NCBI RefSeq assembly: GCF_013170845.1 | Contig: NZ_CP033367.1 | Span: forward strand, 6,325,001-6,389,000 | DNA from: Mesorhizobium loti R88b | GTDB taxonomy: Bacteria > Pseudomonadota > Alphaproteobacteria > Rhizobiales > Rhizobiaceae | DNA: 64,000 nt | Reading direction: 5' to 3' | Part shown: positions 8,921-18,474 of the stretch, in pieces | Layout of the letters: each line of letters begins with the position of its first letter | Position numbering within the stretch: the first letter of the stretch is position 1 | Notes under the pieces: model-generated | Told to the model about the DNA's origin: nothing | Databases searched by the model: none | What the model saw: the letters and a program-made list of their open reading frames with translations, nothing else | Translations under genes and position numbers: made by a program

Positions 8921-9190
8921 AAATCCCTCCAACCCTCTCCCTCTCCTGCCAGCACGTTCCGGCACGCCGTTGATCGGCAGCCGACGTGACATAGCGGGCA
9001 CGCTTGGAAAGGCTTGTCGCCGTCAACGCGTTTTCCGCACGAACCGACAATGAGAGGCGATCGATGAAACGCGGCTAGCACTTGACACCTCGGCCGATGG
9101 GCAGGGCCGCAGAGGCGGAACCCTGCGAGCTCAAGGCAGCCGCTCCGTGGTCGACGGGACCGTGATTGCGCTGGTCTGGTCAACGAAAGG
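8921..9190. other. Gap between ParB-like and ArdC-like genes, no gene seen
   Basis: This contains the upstream leader and presumed promoter region of the ParB-like gene. No coding frame or RNA gene is recognised. Confidence 0.4.
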
Positions 9191-10153
9191 TTATGCTGCC
9201 TTTCTATCGTTGGCTGTGCCCAACTCGATGGATGCTCCGACCTCTTCCGGCAGTTGGCCAAGAAGCCACTCCGCCGCCTTACTGGCCTGGCTGGCGGCAC
9301 GAACAATGGCGCGATTGTCCTCGCGCAGAACCTCTAACCATGAACCGATATAGTCCGCATGCCGAACCGTGGGCACGATGCCCAAGGCCGCGCAGCAGAA
9401 GGCCGCGTTGATCTCTGCCACGAGTTCCTCGAACGCATATTTCCTGGAGGCGATAGAACCAGAGAATTTGCGATCCAGGCGTGAACTGTGACCGGTGGCA
9501 TGTCCGAGCTCATGCAAAGCTGTGCGATGCCAATTGATCGGCTCGAAGTAAGCTTGGGGCGGAGGCACCTGTATATAATCGTGGGCAGGCACATAGAACG
9601 CCTTGTCGCCGCCAATACGGAAGTCGATACCGGTAGCCTTGATCAGCGCCTCGACGCGCGGTTCGATCAGGCTTGCCACCGGCGGCGGAGCCGAAGCTGC
9701 GACTTCGTCAGGTAGCCCTTCACATTGCTCGATGTTGAAAACGGTGAAGCGCTTGAGGAACGGGATGGCTTGAGCATCCTCGCCTGTCTCGCGAGCGCGC
9801 TTCTTCTCATGATCCGGGACAAAACGATCGGCATAAACGACCGTTGTTCCGTGCTCGCCTCTGCGGACGTTCCCGCCGAGCGCGAACGCCTGTCGATAGG
9901 TTATCCAACTCTGTGTTGGGAACCCGCGTTCGACGACGGCACCCCAGAGGATAGGCACGTTGATCCCGCTGTACGCGCGATGCGTGCTGGCATTCTGCGG
10001 CAGGGAAAGCGACGCTTTTGCCGCGGACGTCCCCCATGGCTGAACCCAAGGAAAGCGACCCGCTTCCGGCTCGGCAATTATCTTGCCGGTGATCTCGTCA
10101 TAGAGGTTCGACCGGTCGGCGACGGCATGGGTTCGATTGGTCCGGACAGACAT
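9191..10153 (-). CDS. ArdC-type antirestriction protein (ssDNA-binding domain plus zincin-like domain)
   Basis: A 320-residue protein starting at the ATG at 10153 after GGAGAA; the upstream extension of the frame to 10264 is leader RNA. The N-terminal domain (about 12-140) has the family signatures RFPWVQPW, YSGINVPILW, SWITYRQAFALGG and VVYADRFV and is expected to bind single-stranded DNA. The C-terminal domain carries the zinc-metalloprotease motif HELGHATGH (from H214) and a third-ligand helix FEELVAEI (about 241-248). In conjugative systems such proteins protect entering single-stranded DNA from host restriction. Here the gene sits in an island with ParB-like and AlpA-like genes, consistent with a role in element transfer or establishment. 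Confidence 0.9.
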   Translation of the reverse strand: MSVRTNRTHAVADRSNLYDEITGKIIAEPEAGRFPWVQPWGTSAAKASLSLPQNASTHRAYSGINVPILWGAVVERGFPTQSWITYRQAFALGGNVRRGEHGTTVVYADRFVPDHEKKRARETGEDAQAIPFLKRFTVFNIEQCEGLPDEVAASAPPPVASLIEPRVEALIKATGIDFRIGGDKAFYVPAHDYIQVPPPQAYFEPINWHRTALHELGHATGHSSRLDRKFSGSIASRKYAFEELVAEINAAFCCAALGIVPTVRHADYIGSWLEVLREDNRAIVRAASQASKAAEWLLGQLPEEVGASIELGTANDRKAA

Positions 10154-10158
10154 TGCGG

Positions 10159-10209
10159 TTCTCCGCGACAGGCGCCGAAGGCCTCTCCTTCCGCTTTCAA
10201 CCCGTCGCG
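10159..10209 (-). promoter_or_regulatory. Two-stem RNA leader of the ardC-like gene (radC-motif-like)
   Basis: On the minus strand a 9-bp outer stem (CGCGACGGG at 10201-10209 with CCTGTCGCG at 10164-10172, one G-U pair) encloses the inner hairpin GAAGG-AGAGG-CCTTC (10177-10191). The Shine-Dalgarno GGAGAA (10159-10164) touches the outer stem. Relative to the ParB-like leader the inner stem differs at two pairs, both compensated, while the loop is unchanged, which is direct evidence that the structure is selected. Confidence 0.8.
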
Positions 10210-10216
10210 ACTCTCC

Positions 10217-10242
10217 GTCGGGAGAGCCCCTACTCTCCCGAC
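10217..10242 (-). promoter_or_regulatory. Perfect hairpin upstream of the ardC-like leader
   Basis: GTCGGGAGAG and CTCTCCCGAC form a perfect 10-bp stem with a 6-nt loop just upstream of the two-stem leader. It has no T-run on either side, so it is not a standard terminator. It could be a further domain of the leader or a protein-binding palindrome. The ParB-like leader has no counterpart. Confidence 0.45.
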
Positions 10243-10625
10243 CAATGTGAAAAAGGGCGTACAAGGCGGAAGCACCGAAATGTCCGTCAGCGGGAATAAG
10301 TCAGTTCGGTGCTGGAGCAGGTTCGTGGCCCTGAGACCGGTTCAACAGGGCGGCCGAAGGAGCATCAGCATAGCGCCGCCGTGAGGCGGGATGCGGGACC
10401 GACCGCCCCCGGCGAAGGGCGCCATATGAACTTTGCTCGCTAACTTGACCGCAGAGCAGGCAGCGATCCGCCGCGCATGACGCATGGTCGATCCGGGTCA
10501 CAGCTAACCCTCACCGGCCGATATGTACGAAATGACCGCCCTGCATACGCTTGCCGGCTTTCGCCATTTCCATCCCTGAAGACCATCAGCTTCAATCGTC
10601 TGCTTAGCGATGGAGGAATGGCGCC
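10243..10625. other. Intergenic stretch upstream of the AlpA-like gene
   Basis: About 380 bases without a recognisable gene. The short frames on both strands lack family resemblance and good start signals. It must contain the promoters for the divergent ardC-like and AlpA-like genes, but no clear boxes stand out. Confidence 0.4.
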
Positions 10626-10907
10626 ATGACTGGTCCCGGGAAAAGTGCAACAAAGCGGACGATCCGCCGCAAGGAGCTGCGCGAAATCGTACCTCTGGCC
10701 GACAGCACAATCTATGAAATGGAACAACGCGGGCAATTTCCACGACGCTTCGCTCTCACCCCTCGGTGCGTGGTTTGGGATCTGGCCGAAGTAGAAGCCT
10801 GGCTGCAGGCTCGCAGGGCAGTTCCGATCCCCCGAGCGAGTCCTCCTGATGTGCGTTTACGGAAAACCTCTCCGGTCAGAGCGCGAGATCGGGCACAAAT
10901 GCCGTAA
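10626..10907 (+). CDS. AlpA-family (prophage CP4-57-type) helix-turn-helix regulator
   Basis: A 93-residue protein with the AlpA/excisionase-like winged helix-turn-helix: RRKELREIVPLADSTIYEME followed by the wing GQFPRRFALTPRCVVWDLAE and a helix VEAWLQARR. Members of this family control integrase or excision genes of P4-like elements and mobile islands by binding DNA. A P4-type integrase lies about 2.3 kb downstream on the other strand, which fits that role. A GGAGG site precedes the start (10613-10617). The last 20 residues are not part of the domain. Confidence 0.8.
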   Translation: MTGPGKSATKRTIRRKELREIVPLADSTIYEMEQRGQFPRRFALTPRCVVWDLAEVEAWLQARRAVPIPRASPPDVRLRKTSPVRARDRAQMP

Positions 10908-11339
10908 GCATAGGTGGACGACCGCCACTGTGCGGTGTCGATAAGCAATCCGTTCGGATACATTTGCCGCTGCGGCGGACGCATGGAGCCGCAAAGCCCA
11001 CTGGGCAAGTCGCTCCAACACCCGGTTTGGGCTTCACATAGGCGTCCATGAAACCAGGTTGAGCGGCCGCGAACGTCGAAAGCCGCTAACCTGACATCCG
11101 GCACATCTGTGGTGACATCTATTCTGCTGAAGATCAGCGATGGTCATGTCGGCACGATCACGCCAGCGGCATGACGCCGATGATGATGGCGATGATGATC
11201 ACGAGCAAAAGCGCGTTCGGCTTGCTGCTATGATCGGCATGATGCCGTCCGAAGTCACGGTCATCACACCCTTGAAAACAGCCACTATATAAGCTATTTT
11301 CTTCACAATGGCTCCAAACGGCTAATTTGTGAGGCGAAA
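10908..11339. other. Intergenic stretch upstream of hipB
   Basis: About 430 bases with no recognised gene. It contains a low-complexity GATGATG-rich run near 11170-11205. Just before hipB the sequence becomes AT-rich (CACTATATAAGC and following, about 11281-11330), which suits a promoter with autoregulatory HipB sites, but I could not define an operator with confidence. Confidence 0.4.
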
Positions 11340-11609
11340 ATGATTGACCTGAACGATCTTGGCAATGAGATCAAGAATGCCAGAAAGCAGCGCAAGCTGA
11401 CACGGGAAAAGCTCGCCGAACTTTCCGGGCTCAGTCGGGCGAGGATCGAGGCGCTTGAGAACGGCAGGGTATCCGACATGGGTTTCAAAGGCGTGCTCAC
11501 GCTTATGAACATTGTAGGGCTCGATTTCCGGCTGACGACCTTCAACAACAAGCGCCCCACACTGGAAGACATCATGGAGGAAGACGATGCTGCGCGTCTG
11601 GGTAGGTAG
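11340..11609 (+). CDS. hipB: HipB-like antitoxin, XRE-family DNA-binding protein
   Basis: An 89-residue protein consisting of one XRE helix-turn-helix (about residues 6-60: IKNARKQRKLTREKLAELSG then LSRARIEALENGRVSDMGFK) and a short acidic tail. HipB-type antitoxins bind the HipA kinase and repress their own operon. The gene overlaps the following hipA by 23 bp, the arrangement expected for a toxin-antitoxin pair with translational coupling. The start follows GTGAGGCGAAA. The assignment rests on both the domain and the neighbour. Confidence 0.88.
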   Translation: MIDLNDLGNEIKNARKQRKLTREKLAELSGLSRARIEALENGRVSDMGFKGVLTLMNIVGLDFRLTTFNNKRPTLEDIMEEDDAARLGR

Positions 11610-12846
11610 CAAGCCAGTCGGCGTCTTGGACAGATCCGGCAAGCGTGGCTCGACTTTCGTGTACGATGTGAAGACCGACGGCCGCGACGCGGTGTCGCTC
11701 ACAATGCCCAAGCGGACCGAATCATGGAATTCGGAGTTCGGGCTCCTTCCCATTTTCGACATGAACCTTCCTGAGGGGGCACTTGAAGGGAAGATCCGGG
11801 CGGCCTTCGCGAAGGCATTAGGCCACTTCGACGACATCGACCTGCTGGCCGTTGTCGGCCGGTCGCAGATCGGCCGTGTCCGCTTCACTGGTATGGACGA
11901 GGAGCTGGTGGAGGATGTCCCTTTCCGAAGCATTGACGACCTGCTGCGCGCCCGTCGGGCGGGCGATCTCTATAACGAGCTCCTGGAAACATACGCAGTC
12001 CATTCAGGGGTCGCTGGAGTGCAGCCGAAGGTCCTGGTGCGAGCCAGAGAAGATGATCCTGACGGACGCCAGTCGCTCAGCGTCCGCGGCGCTACCCACA
12101 TCGTCAAAATGTGGGATCCCGCCGAGTATCCCGAATTGGCTGCAAATGAGTTCTTCTGCCTTATGGCAGCTCGGCAAGTTGGTCTCGAGGTGCCGGACTT
12201 CCGGCTATCCGAGGATGGTCTGGCTCTCGTGGTCGAGAGATTCGATCTGACCGACGGCTCGTACTCCGGATATGAGGACTTCTGTGCGCTGAACGGCGTA
12301 ACCAGCAAGGACAAGTACAACGGAGGGTACGAAACAAAGCTCTTCAAGCGGATCAGAGAGTTCGTTTCTCCCGAAAATGCCGCAGGGTCATTGGAAGTCG
12401 CCTTCCGCCTGTTTGTGATTAACTGCGGCATCCGTAATGGCGACGCACACCTGAAGAATTTCGGCGTCGTTTACAAAGACGCGGACAGTCCGGTGCAGCT
12501 GGCTCCCGTGTATGACCTCATCACGACAAGGGCCTACATCAAGAACGATGCAATGGCGCTCACCCTCGACGGCTCCACCGCGTGGCCCGACCGAAAGAGG
12601 CTTGACCGTTTGGGCGTCACCCGCGCGAACCTCCGACCGAGGCGCGTAGCGGAGATCGTAGAGCAGACCTGCGACGCGCTCTCAGACGTTTCCGGAAGGG
12701 TGAAGGCCTATTTTGAAGAGTCCCGTTTCCCTGAGGTCGGCGCAAAGATGCTCAGGGAATGGCAGGCTGGAGTGTGCTCCCTTTGCGAGGGAAAGACGAT
12801 GCACCTGATGGGCACTTTAGACAAAACACCTCCGAACAACGACTAG
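11587..12846 (+). CDS. hipA: HipA-like serine/threonine kinase toxin
   Basis: A 419-residue protein of the usual HipA length. It has the N-terminal subdomain (GSKPVGVLDRSG), the nucleotide-binding loop region HSGVAGVQPKVL (139-150), the lysine-bearing strand HIVKMW, the catalytic loop RNGDAHLKNFG (D286, K290, N291) and the metal-binding VYDL aspartate (D310). All key kinase residues appear intact. HipA toxins phosphorylate a translation component (GltX in Escherichia coli) and cause growth arrest; the target here is not known. The start overlaps hipB and has its own GGAGGAAG site. In this island the pair probably stabilises the element by addiction. Confidence 0.9.
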   Translation: MLRVWVGSKPVGVLDRSGKRGSTFVYDVKTDGRDAVSLTMPKRTESWNSEFGLLPIFDMNLPEGALEGKIRAAFAKALGHFDDIDLLAVVGRSQIGRVRFTGMDEELVEDVPFRSIDDLLRARRAGDLYNELLETYAVHSGVAGVQPKVLVRAREDDPDGRQSLSVRGATHIVKMWDPAEYPELAANEFFCLMAARQVGLEVPDFRLSEDGLALVVERFDLTDGSYSGYEDFCALNGVTSKDKYNGGYETKLFKRIREFVSPENAAGSLEVAFRLFVINCGIRNGDAHLKNFGVVYKDADSPVQLAPVYDLITTRAYIKNDAMALTLDGSTAWPDRKRLDRLGVTRANLRPRRVAEIVEQTCDALSDVSGRVKAYFEESRFPEVGAKMLREWQAGVCSLCEGKTMHLMGTLDKTPPNND

Positions 12847-12989
12847 AATATCAGCTTTTTTACGGCAATCGGAATGCAATAGCCAATATTCAAGCTGTTT
12901 TGATTGAAGCGCTGTAGACTCCACCGCGGGCTTGCAGCCGTCGCTCAAGACCAATTCTCCAAGCATTAGGCCGGTATGGGCTCGTCCAG

Positions 12990-14246
12990 TTAAAGAGCCG
13001 GATCGGGTGCCAGGATCGGCATCGATGGCGGGATGAGCGTGGGGACGAACTTCTTGCCATCGACCCAGGCATCGACGATGTCGGACCATTCCTGCATCAT
13101 GTGGCGGCGTTGAACTTCATATTCGGCCTTGTTGTAGACACCACGCGACGAGCGCCCGTCCTCGTGCGCCAGGCATTTCTCGATCCAATCGCTGTTGAAG
13201 CCGAGCTCATTCAACAGGGTCGAGCCCGTTCACCGCAGGTCATGAACCGTAAACGGCTCCAGAGGCAGTCCGCTCGCCTTCGCCCGTTCGACGACTGCGT
13301 AGGTGATCCTATTAAACGTGGCACGCGACATCGGGGCGTCCGCATCGTACCGCGACGGAAGAAGGTATCTGGAATTTCCAGCACAGGTCTTCAGGGCAAT
13401 CATGATGTCGAGCGCTTGGCGTGACAGGTAGACGTTGTGCGCCTTAGAGCGCTTCATCCGCTCCTTCGGGATCGTCCAGACCGCATTCTCGAAATCGACC
13501 TCGTCCCATACCGCGTCCTGCAGCTCGCTCTTGCGCACCATGGTGAGCAGATAAAGCCGCATGCCCAAACGGATCGTGGGAATTGTAGCGACGTGCTCCA
13601 ATTGCTTCAGCATCACGCGAATTTCTGAGGGCGAAAGCGATCGGTCCTTAGGCACGAAAGTAGCGATTGACGCGGGCCCAACTTCATCCGCCGGATTGGC
13701 CACCTTCTCGCCGTGCAAAATCGCGAAGCCGTAGATTTGCTTCAGGATGTCTCGAACATGGATGGCGGTCGCCGGGGCGCCACGCTCAACGATAGCGCCG
13801 CAATGAGCCCGCAGGTCATCCGGCGTAATCTCCGTCAGCAGGCGATTGCGCCAAGTCGGAAGAAGCTCCCGCTCGAAGATGGCGCGTCGCATGGCGCGGG
13901 TGCTGTCGGCCATCGGTGCGGCAGTAAGCCACTTCTCCCCGAACTCGCCAAAGCTCTTCGCCTCTTTCAGGCGACGCTTGTCGCGCTGCTTCTCGATCGC
14001 CGGCGATCGGCCATCGCCAATAGCGCGCTTTGCGTCGAGGCACTTTTCTCGTGCCAACGCGAGCGAGATTCCATCCCGCCCATATCTGCCCAGATAGACC
14101 GTCTCGCGGCGTCCATTCAGCCTGTAATCCAGCAGAAAAGAGATCGCGCCACTGGGCATGACGCGGACATACATGCCGTCACGATCAGCAATCTTGTAGA
14201 TTTTATCTTTTGGTTTCAGCGCTTTAAGAGCGATGTCCGTCAACAT
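12990..14246 (-). pseudogene. P4-type tyrosine site-specific integrase interrupted by an in-frame TGA
   Basis: From the ATG at 14246 (GGAGG upstream) the frame encodes 338 residues up to a TGA at 13230-13232, with an N-terminal arm-binding domain (LTDIALKALKPKDKIYKIAD, YLGRYGRDGISLALAREK) and most of the catalytic domain. The stop falls immediately after HDLR of the conserved HxxR box, where relatives read HDLRRTGSTLL. The same frame then continues without interruption to 12990 with TGSTLLNELGFNSDWIEKCL, the LAHE box and the catalytic-tyrosine segment GVYNKAEY. A single CGA to TGA change explains this. Unless TGA is read through, the product lacks the second histidine and the tyrosine nucleophile. 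The gene abuts the 3' end of guaA, consistent with an IntG-like specificity. Confidence 0.9.
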
Positions 14247-14539
14247 TCCCGTTGCCTCCTGAAAAGTACCGTCAGGACAATTTAGAGGCTTCGTGACAGA
14301 AAATTCCCTTTTTCTTCAATGCCTTAAGGCACAAAAAAGTACCGTCACGAGCCTCGTTGACCCTGACGGTACTCAGAAAAAATCGCGTGGGCAATATGCG
14401 GAAGGTCCGTCAAGCAGTCCGTCAAAGCCAATCCTAGCGCACCGATTGTCGCTGATTGTCTCTGAAAGGATTTATGTTTGTTTTCAGTACGTTACGTCGC
14501 AGATTGGCGTATTTTCGGCGGCGTCTGAGTGGGCCTGAA

Positions 14540-16102
<1,563 letters not shown>

Positions 16103-16158
16103 GGCGAGCGTTTAGAGAAAGAAACGAGTCGACGCAATGGGTTACAAAGCCGCGCTGT

Positions 16159-16641
16159 TCACTGAAGGCCGGCCTCTTTATCGTTGGCGTCCGCCTGCCC
16201 GGCGTCGAGTGTCCGCAAAGCGTCCATCAGCGCCGCGAACCGCCTCTGGCCGATGCGCTCGACGTAGTCACGCTCGATCTGGAGCTTGATGCGGTCACCG
16301 TCACGCAAGGCATCCAGACCCTTGCGCGTGTAGGCGACAAGCTTACCGCGCCCGTCCCGCGGATCAGGCAGACGCTGCACCACGTCCTCCGCCTCCAGAC
16401 CGTCGAGCAATTGTTGGACAGCCTGCTTGGAGATTGCCGAGCGCTCGATCAACGCCGCCTGACGAATGCCGCTGCGGGGAATATGTCCCAACAGCCCGGC
16501 GCGCGCCTCGGTAAACCAGCCGTGGCCGGCGGTGCGCATCGCGGCAGCGAATTGGGCCTGCCAGGCACGGCTTGCCTGCCACAGGCGCCAACCGACGTGG
16601 TCGGGTAACACTTCGAGTTTTTCGTCAAGCTCCTTGACCAT
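16159..16641 (-). CDS. MarR-family transcriptional regulator
   Basis: A 160-residue winged-helix protein. The ATG at 16641 is preferred over 16665 because GGAG lies ten bases before it. The MarR core is visible: GHGWFTEARAGLLGHIPRSG, the recognition helix region RSAISKQAVQQLLDGLEAED and the wing VQRLPDPRDGRGKLVAYTRKG. Such regulators repress nearby genes and release DNA on ligand binding. A perfect palindrome (GTCAAG-ATA-CTTGAC) lies 20 bp upstream of its start and 50 bp from the divergent gene at 16726, so autoregulation and control of that gene are likely. Confidence 0.88.
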   Translation of the reverse strand: MVKELDEKLEVLPDHVGWRLWQASRAWQAQFAAAMRTAGHGWFTEARAGLLGHIPRSGIRQAALIERSAISKQAVQQLLDGLEAEDVVQRLPDPRDGRGKLVAYTRKGLDALRDGDRIKLQIERDYVERIGQRRFAALMDALRTLDAGQADANDKEAGLQ

Positions 16642-16660
16642 TTTGTTGCAACTCCATATA

Positions 16661-16675
16661 GTCAAGATACTTGAC
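16661..16675. promoter_or_regulatory. Palindromic operator candidate for the MarR regulator
   Basis: GTCAAGATACTTGAC is a perfect inverted repeat with 6-bp arms and a 3-bp centre, positioned in the divergent promoter region between the MarR gene and the gene at 16726. The size and placement match MarR-type operators. Confidence 0.6.
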
Positions 16676-16725
16676 GACTTTCATCGCGTCGAGCGCCTTC
16701 GAACTCAAACCTTTGGACAGGGACA

Positions 16726-17043
16726 ATGACAATTCTGACCAAGGATATGCTGGCCATTATCATGATCGGTACCACGCATGTCGTGGACATGGGCGGCAAG
16801 AGCGCCTTCGTCCACTACGAAACCGCGGATCGGGCGCACATGCTGCTGCCGGACGGCACCCGCTTCCATGGACTTTGGACACTGCAAGACGATGGCTACA
16901 AGGTCGAATGGCAGGACGGCCCCACCGGCTCCTGGAAACTCGATCACGCACCGGGAGCTATCGACTATGTCGACGCGACCGGCATTGTGCGCGGGCGCAT
17001 CTCGCGCATCGATTTCGGCGATCCGGAGAGCCTCGCGGCTTGA
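16726..17043 (+). CDS. Conserved small protein of unknown function
   Basis: A 105-residue protein with no signal peptide, whose sequence (VHYETADRAHMLLPDGTRFH, GLWTLQDDGYKVEWQDGPTG) suggests a small beta-rich fold. I do not recognise a named family. It is divergent from the MarR gene and shares its palindrome, so it is probably the regulated target. The C-terminus meets the convergent nucleosidase gene 11 bp away. The start follows GGACA and is the first ATG of the frame. Confidence 0.65.
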   Translation: MTILTKDMLAIIMIGTTHVVDMGGKSAFVHYETADRAHMLLPDGTRFHGLWTLQDDGYKVEWQDGPTGSWKLDHAPGAIDYVDATGIVRGRISRIDFGDPESLAA

Positions 17044-17054
17044 CCTGGTTGCGC

Positions 17055-17693
17055 TCAGGCGCCGAACAGGCCGTTACTGACCGCCTGTTCGAGGCGCATG
17101 ACGGCGTCGGCCAGCTTCTCGTCGATCACGTGCAGATATTCGGTCCAGTCGCCGACATGCCTCAGATCAGCCGCGCCGTCGGATATGCCACGCAGCCCAA
17201 CCAGCGGTATGTCGAACATCTGGCAGGCGCGCAGGCAGGCGAAGGTCTCCATGTCGGCCATCTCGGCCGCGATCGTATCATAGGCGGCACCGGTGATGAC
17301 CGCGCCACCGGTCGACAGCGTGGCCTGCTTGATTTCAGGAATACGCAATGGCAGCGGCACGGTCACCGGCAGATCGAGAAACGGCGTCGCGCCCTTCTCG
17401 AAACCCAGGGGTGACGCGTCGATGTCGCGATAGCTGACGGAGACGGCCTGATAGATTTCCGTCTGTTCCAAGGTCCGGCTTCCGGCTGAACCGAGCGACA
17501 CGACGAGGTCCGGCAAAGCCTTTTGCGACTTCAGCCAGGACAGTTCGGCACCGAGCCGGACGCCGGCTTCGACCGGACCGACGCCCGTCATCAGCGGCGT
17601 GAACAGCCGTTGCAGATGCGGCCCATATTCGGCCTGCGCCGCCATGACGAAGAGGAGGTCCTTGCCACCAATTCGCGTAACGTTACCGGTCAT
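17055..17693 (-). CDS. mtnN: 5'-methylthioadenosine/S-adenosylhomocysteine nucleosidase
   Basis: A 212-residue protein of the PNP/UDP phosphorylase superfamily. The visible signatures are VMAAQAEYGPHL, TGVGPVEAGVRLGAEL (the glycine-rich substrate loop), VVSLGSAGS, ADMETFACLRAC (substrate glutamate) and the catalytic aspartate in RGISDGAADL. It hydrolyses methylthioadenosine and S-adenosylhomocysteine to adenine and the thio-ribose, removing inhibitory by-products of S-adenosylmethionine use in the cytosol. The length is slightly short for the family, but all key motifs are present. Confidence 0.85.
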   Translation of the reverse strand: MTGNVTRIGGKDLLFVMAAQAEYGPHLQRLFTPLMTGVGPVEAGVRLGAELSWLKSQKALPDLVVSLGSAGSRTLEQTEIYQAVSVSYRDIDASPLGFEKGATPFLDLPVTVPLPLRIPEIKQATLSTGGAVITGAAYDTIAAEMADMETFACLRACQMFDIPLVGLRGISDGAADLRHVGDWTEYLHVIDEKLADAVMRLEQAVSNGLFGA

Positions 17694-17789
17694 GACCCTA
17701 CTCCTCCCTGCACGACTACCTACGCTGGAGACAAAAGGAGCGACGTGCCCTCACCGGCGCCCGGCCCTTCGCTATGGCTCCCCAGCCCT

Positions 17790-17897
17790 TTCGGGCGTTC
17801 AAGTCCTTTGAAAGGTCCACTGGACCTTTCAACCCGCCCGAAGGCGGACCGGAATTTCACCGTTCGTCGCTCGAAAAGCCCATTCGGGGGCTTTTCG
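17790..17897. repeat. Composite nested palindromic intergenic element
   Basis: Three perfect inverted repeats are packed into about 110 bp. TTCGGGCG (17790-17797) pairs with CGCCCGAA (17835-17842) and encloses TTGAAAGGTCCA-C-TGGACCTTTCAA (17808-17832). This is followed by CGAAAAGCCC-attcgg-GGGCTTTTCG (17872-17897). The last hairpin could terminate transcription of the thioesterase gene (minus strand). The dense nested symmetry looks like a REP-type or cruciform-forming repeat of the genome. Confidence 0.65.
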
Positions 17898-17917
17898 TCC
17901 GCTACGCGGACCGCTCC

Positions 17918-18376
17918 TCACCCTGCAATCCCGTCACGGCCGACCACCGTCATCATCGTCCCCGTCATGGTGGCGATCAGCTTGGCCTCGCCGTCGGCGG
18001 CGAAGGCATAGGCCTGGCCGTCGGCGACGATGATGGTGCGGCCGGGCTTGGTCACCGAGCCGCGAAACAGGAAGCGCTCGCCCCTGCCCGGCGCCAGGAG
18101 GTTGACCTTGAACTCGATGGTCAGCACGCCGGAATTCTCAGGCATCAGCGAGAAGGCCGCATAGCCGCAGGCCGAATCCAGCGCCGTCGAGATGACGCCG
18201 GCATGCAAAAAACCGTGCTGCTGGGTCAGCGCCGCCGAATAGGGCATCTCGATCTCGATGATGCCGGGCGTCACCAATGTGAGTTCGGCGCCGATCGTCG
18301 CCATCGCCTGCTGGCGCGCGAAGGACGCCCTGACGCGATCCTCATAGTCGGGAGCCGGTACGATCTTTGCTGCCAT
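17918..18376 (-). CDS. PaaI-type hotdog-fold thioesterase
   Basis: A 152-residue single-domain protein. The ATG at 18376 is chosen over 18391 because GAAGG lies in range. The hotdog-fold motif QQHGFLHAGVISTALDSACG carries the HGG-like helix start and the catalytic aspartate region, followed by TIEFKVNLLAPGRGERFLFR. PaaI-like enzymes hydrolyse aromatic or short-chain acyl-CoA thioesters in the cytosol. The physiological substrate cannot be read from the sequence. The neighbours give no pathway context. Confidence 0.85.
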   Translation of the reverse strand: MAAKIVPAPDYEDRVRASFARQQAMATIGAELTLVTPGIIEIEMPYSAALTQQHGFLHAGVISTALDSACGYAAFSLMPENSGVLTIEFKVNLLAPGRGERFLFRGSVTKPGRTIIVADGQAYAFAADGEAKLIATMTGTMMTVVGRDGIAG

Positions 18377-18474
18377 CGCTGATGCCTTCACGTTTGCCGG
18401 GAAAGCTTATCGCAGAGGCACGAGCGGCAGGCAAATGCTTTTGCTGCACTGCAACAAAGCGACACCGCCGACCT

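Noticed and set aside
10301..10501. 66-residue minus-strand frame upstream of the AlpA-like gene
   Set aside because: No ribosome site, no family resemblance, and composition like non-coding GC-rich DNA.
11285..11335. Defined HipB operator
   Set aside because: The region is AT-rich and has partial repeats (AAGCTATTTT, GGCTAATTTG), but no convincing inverted repeat.
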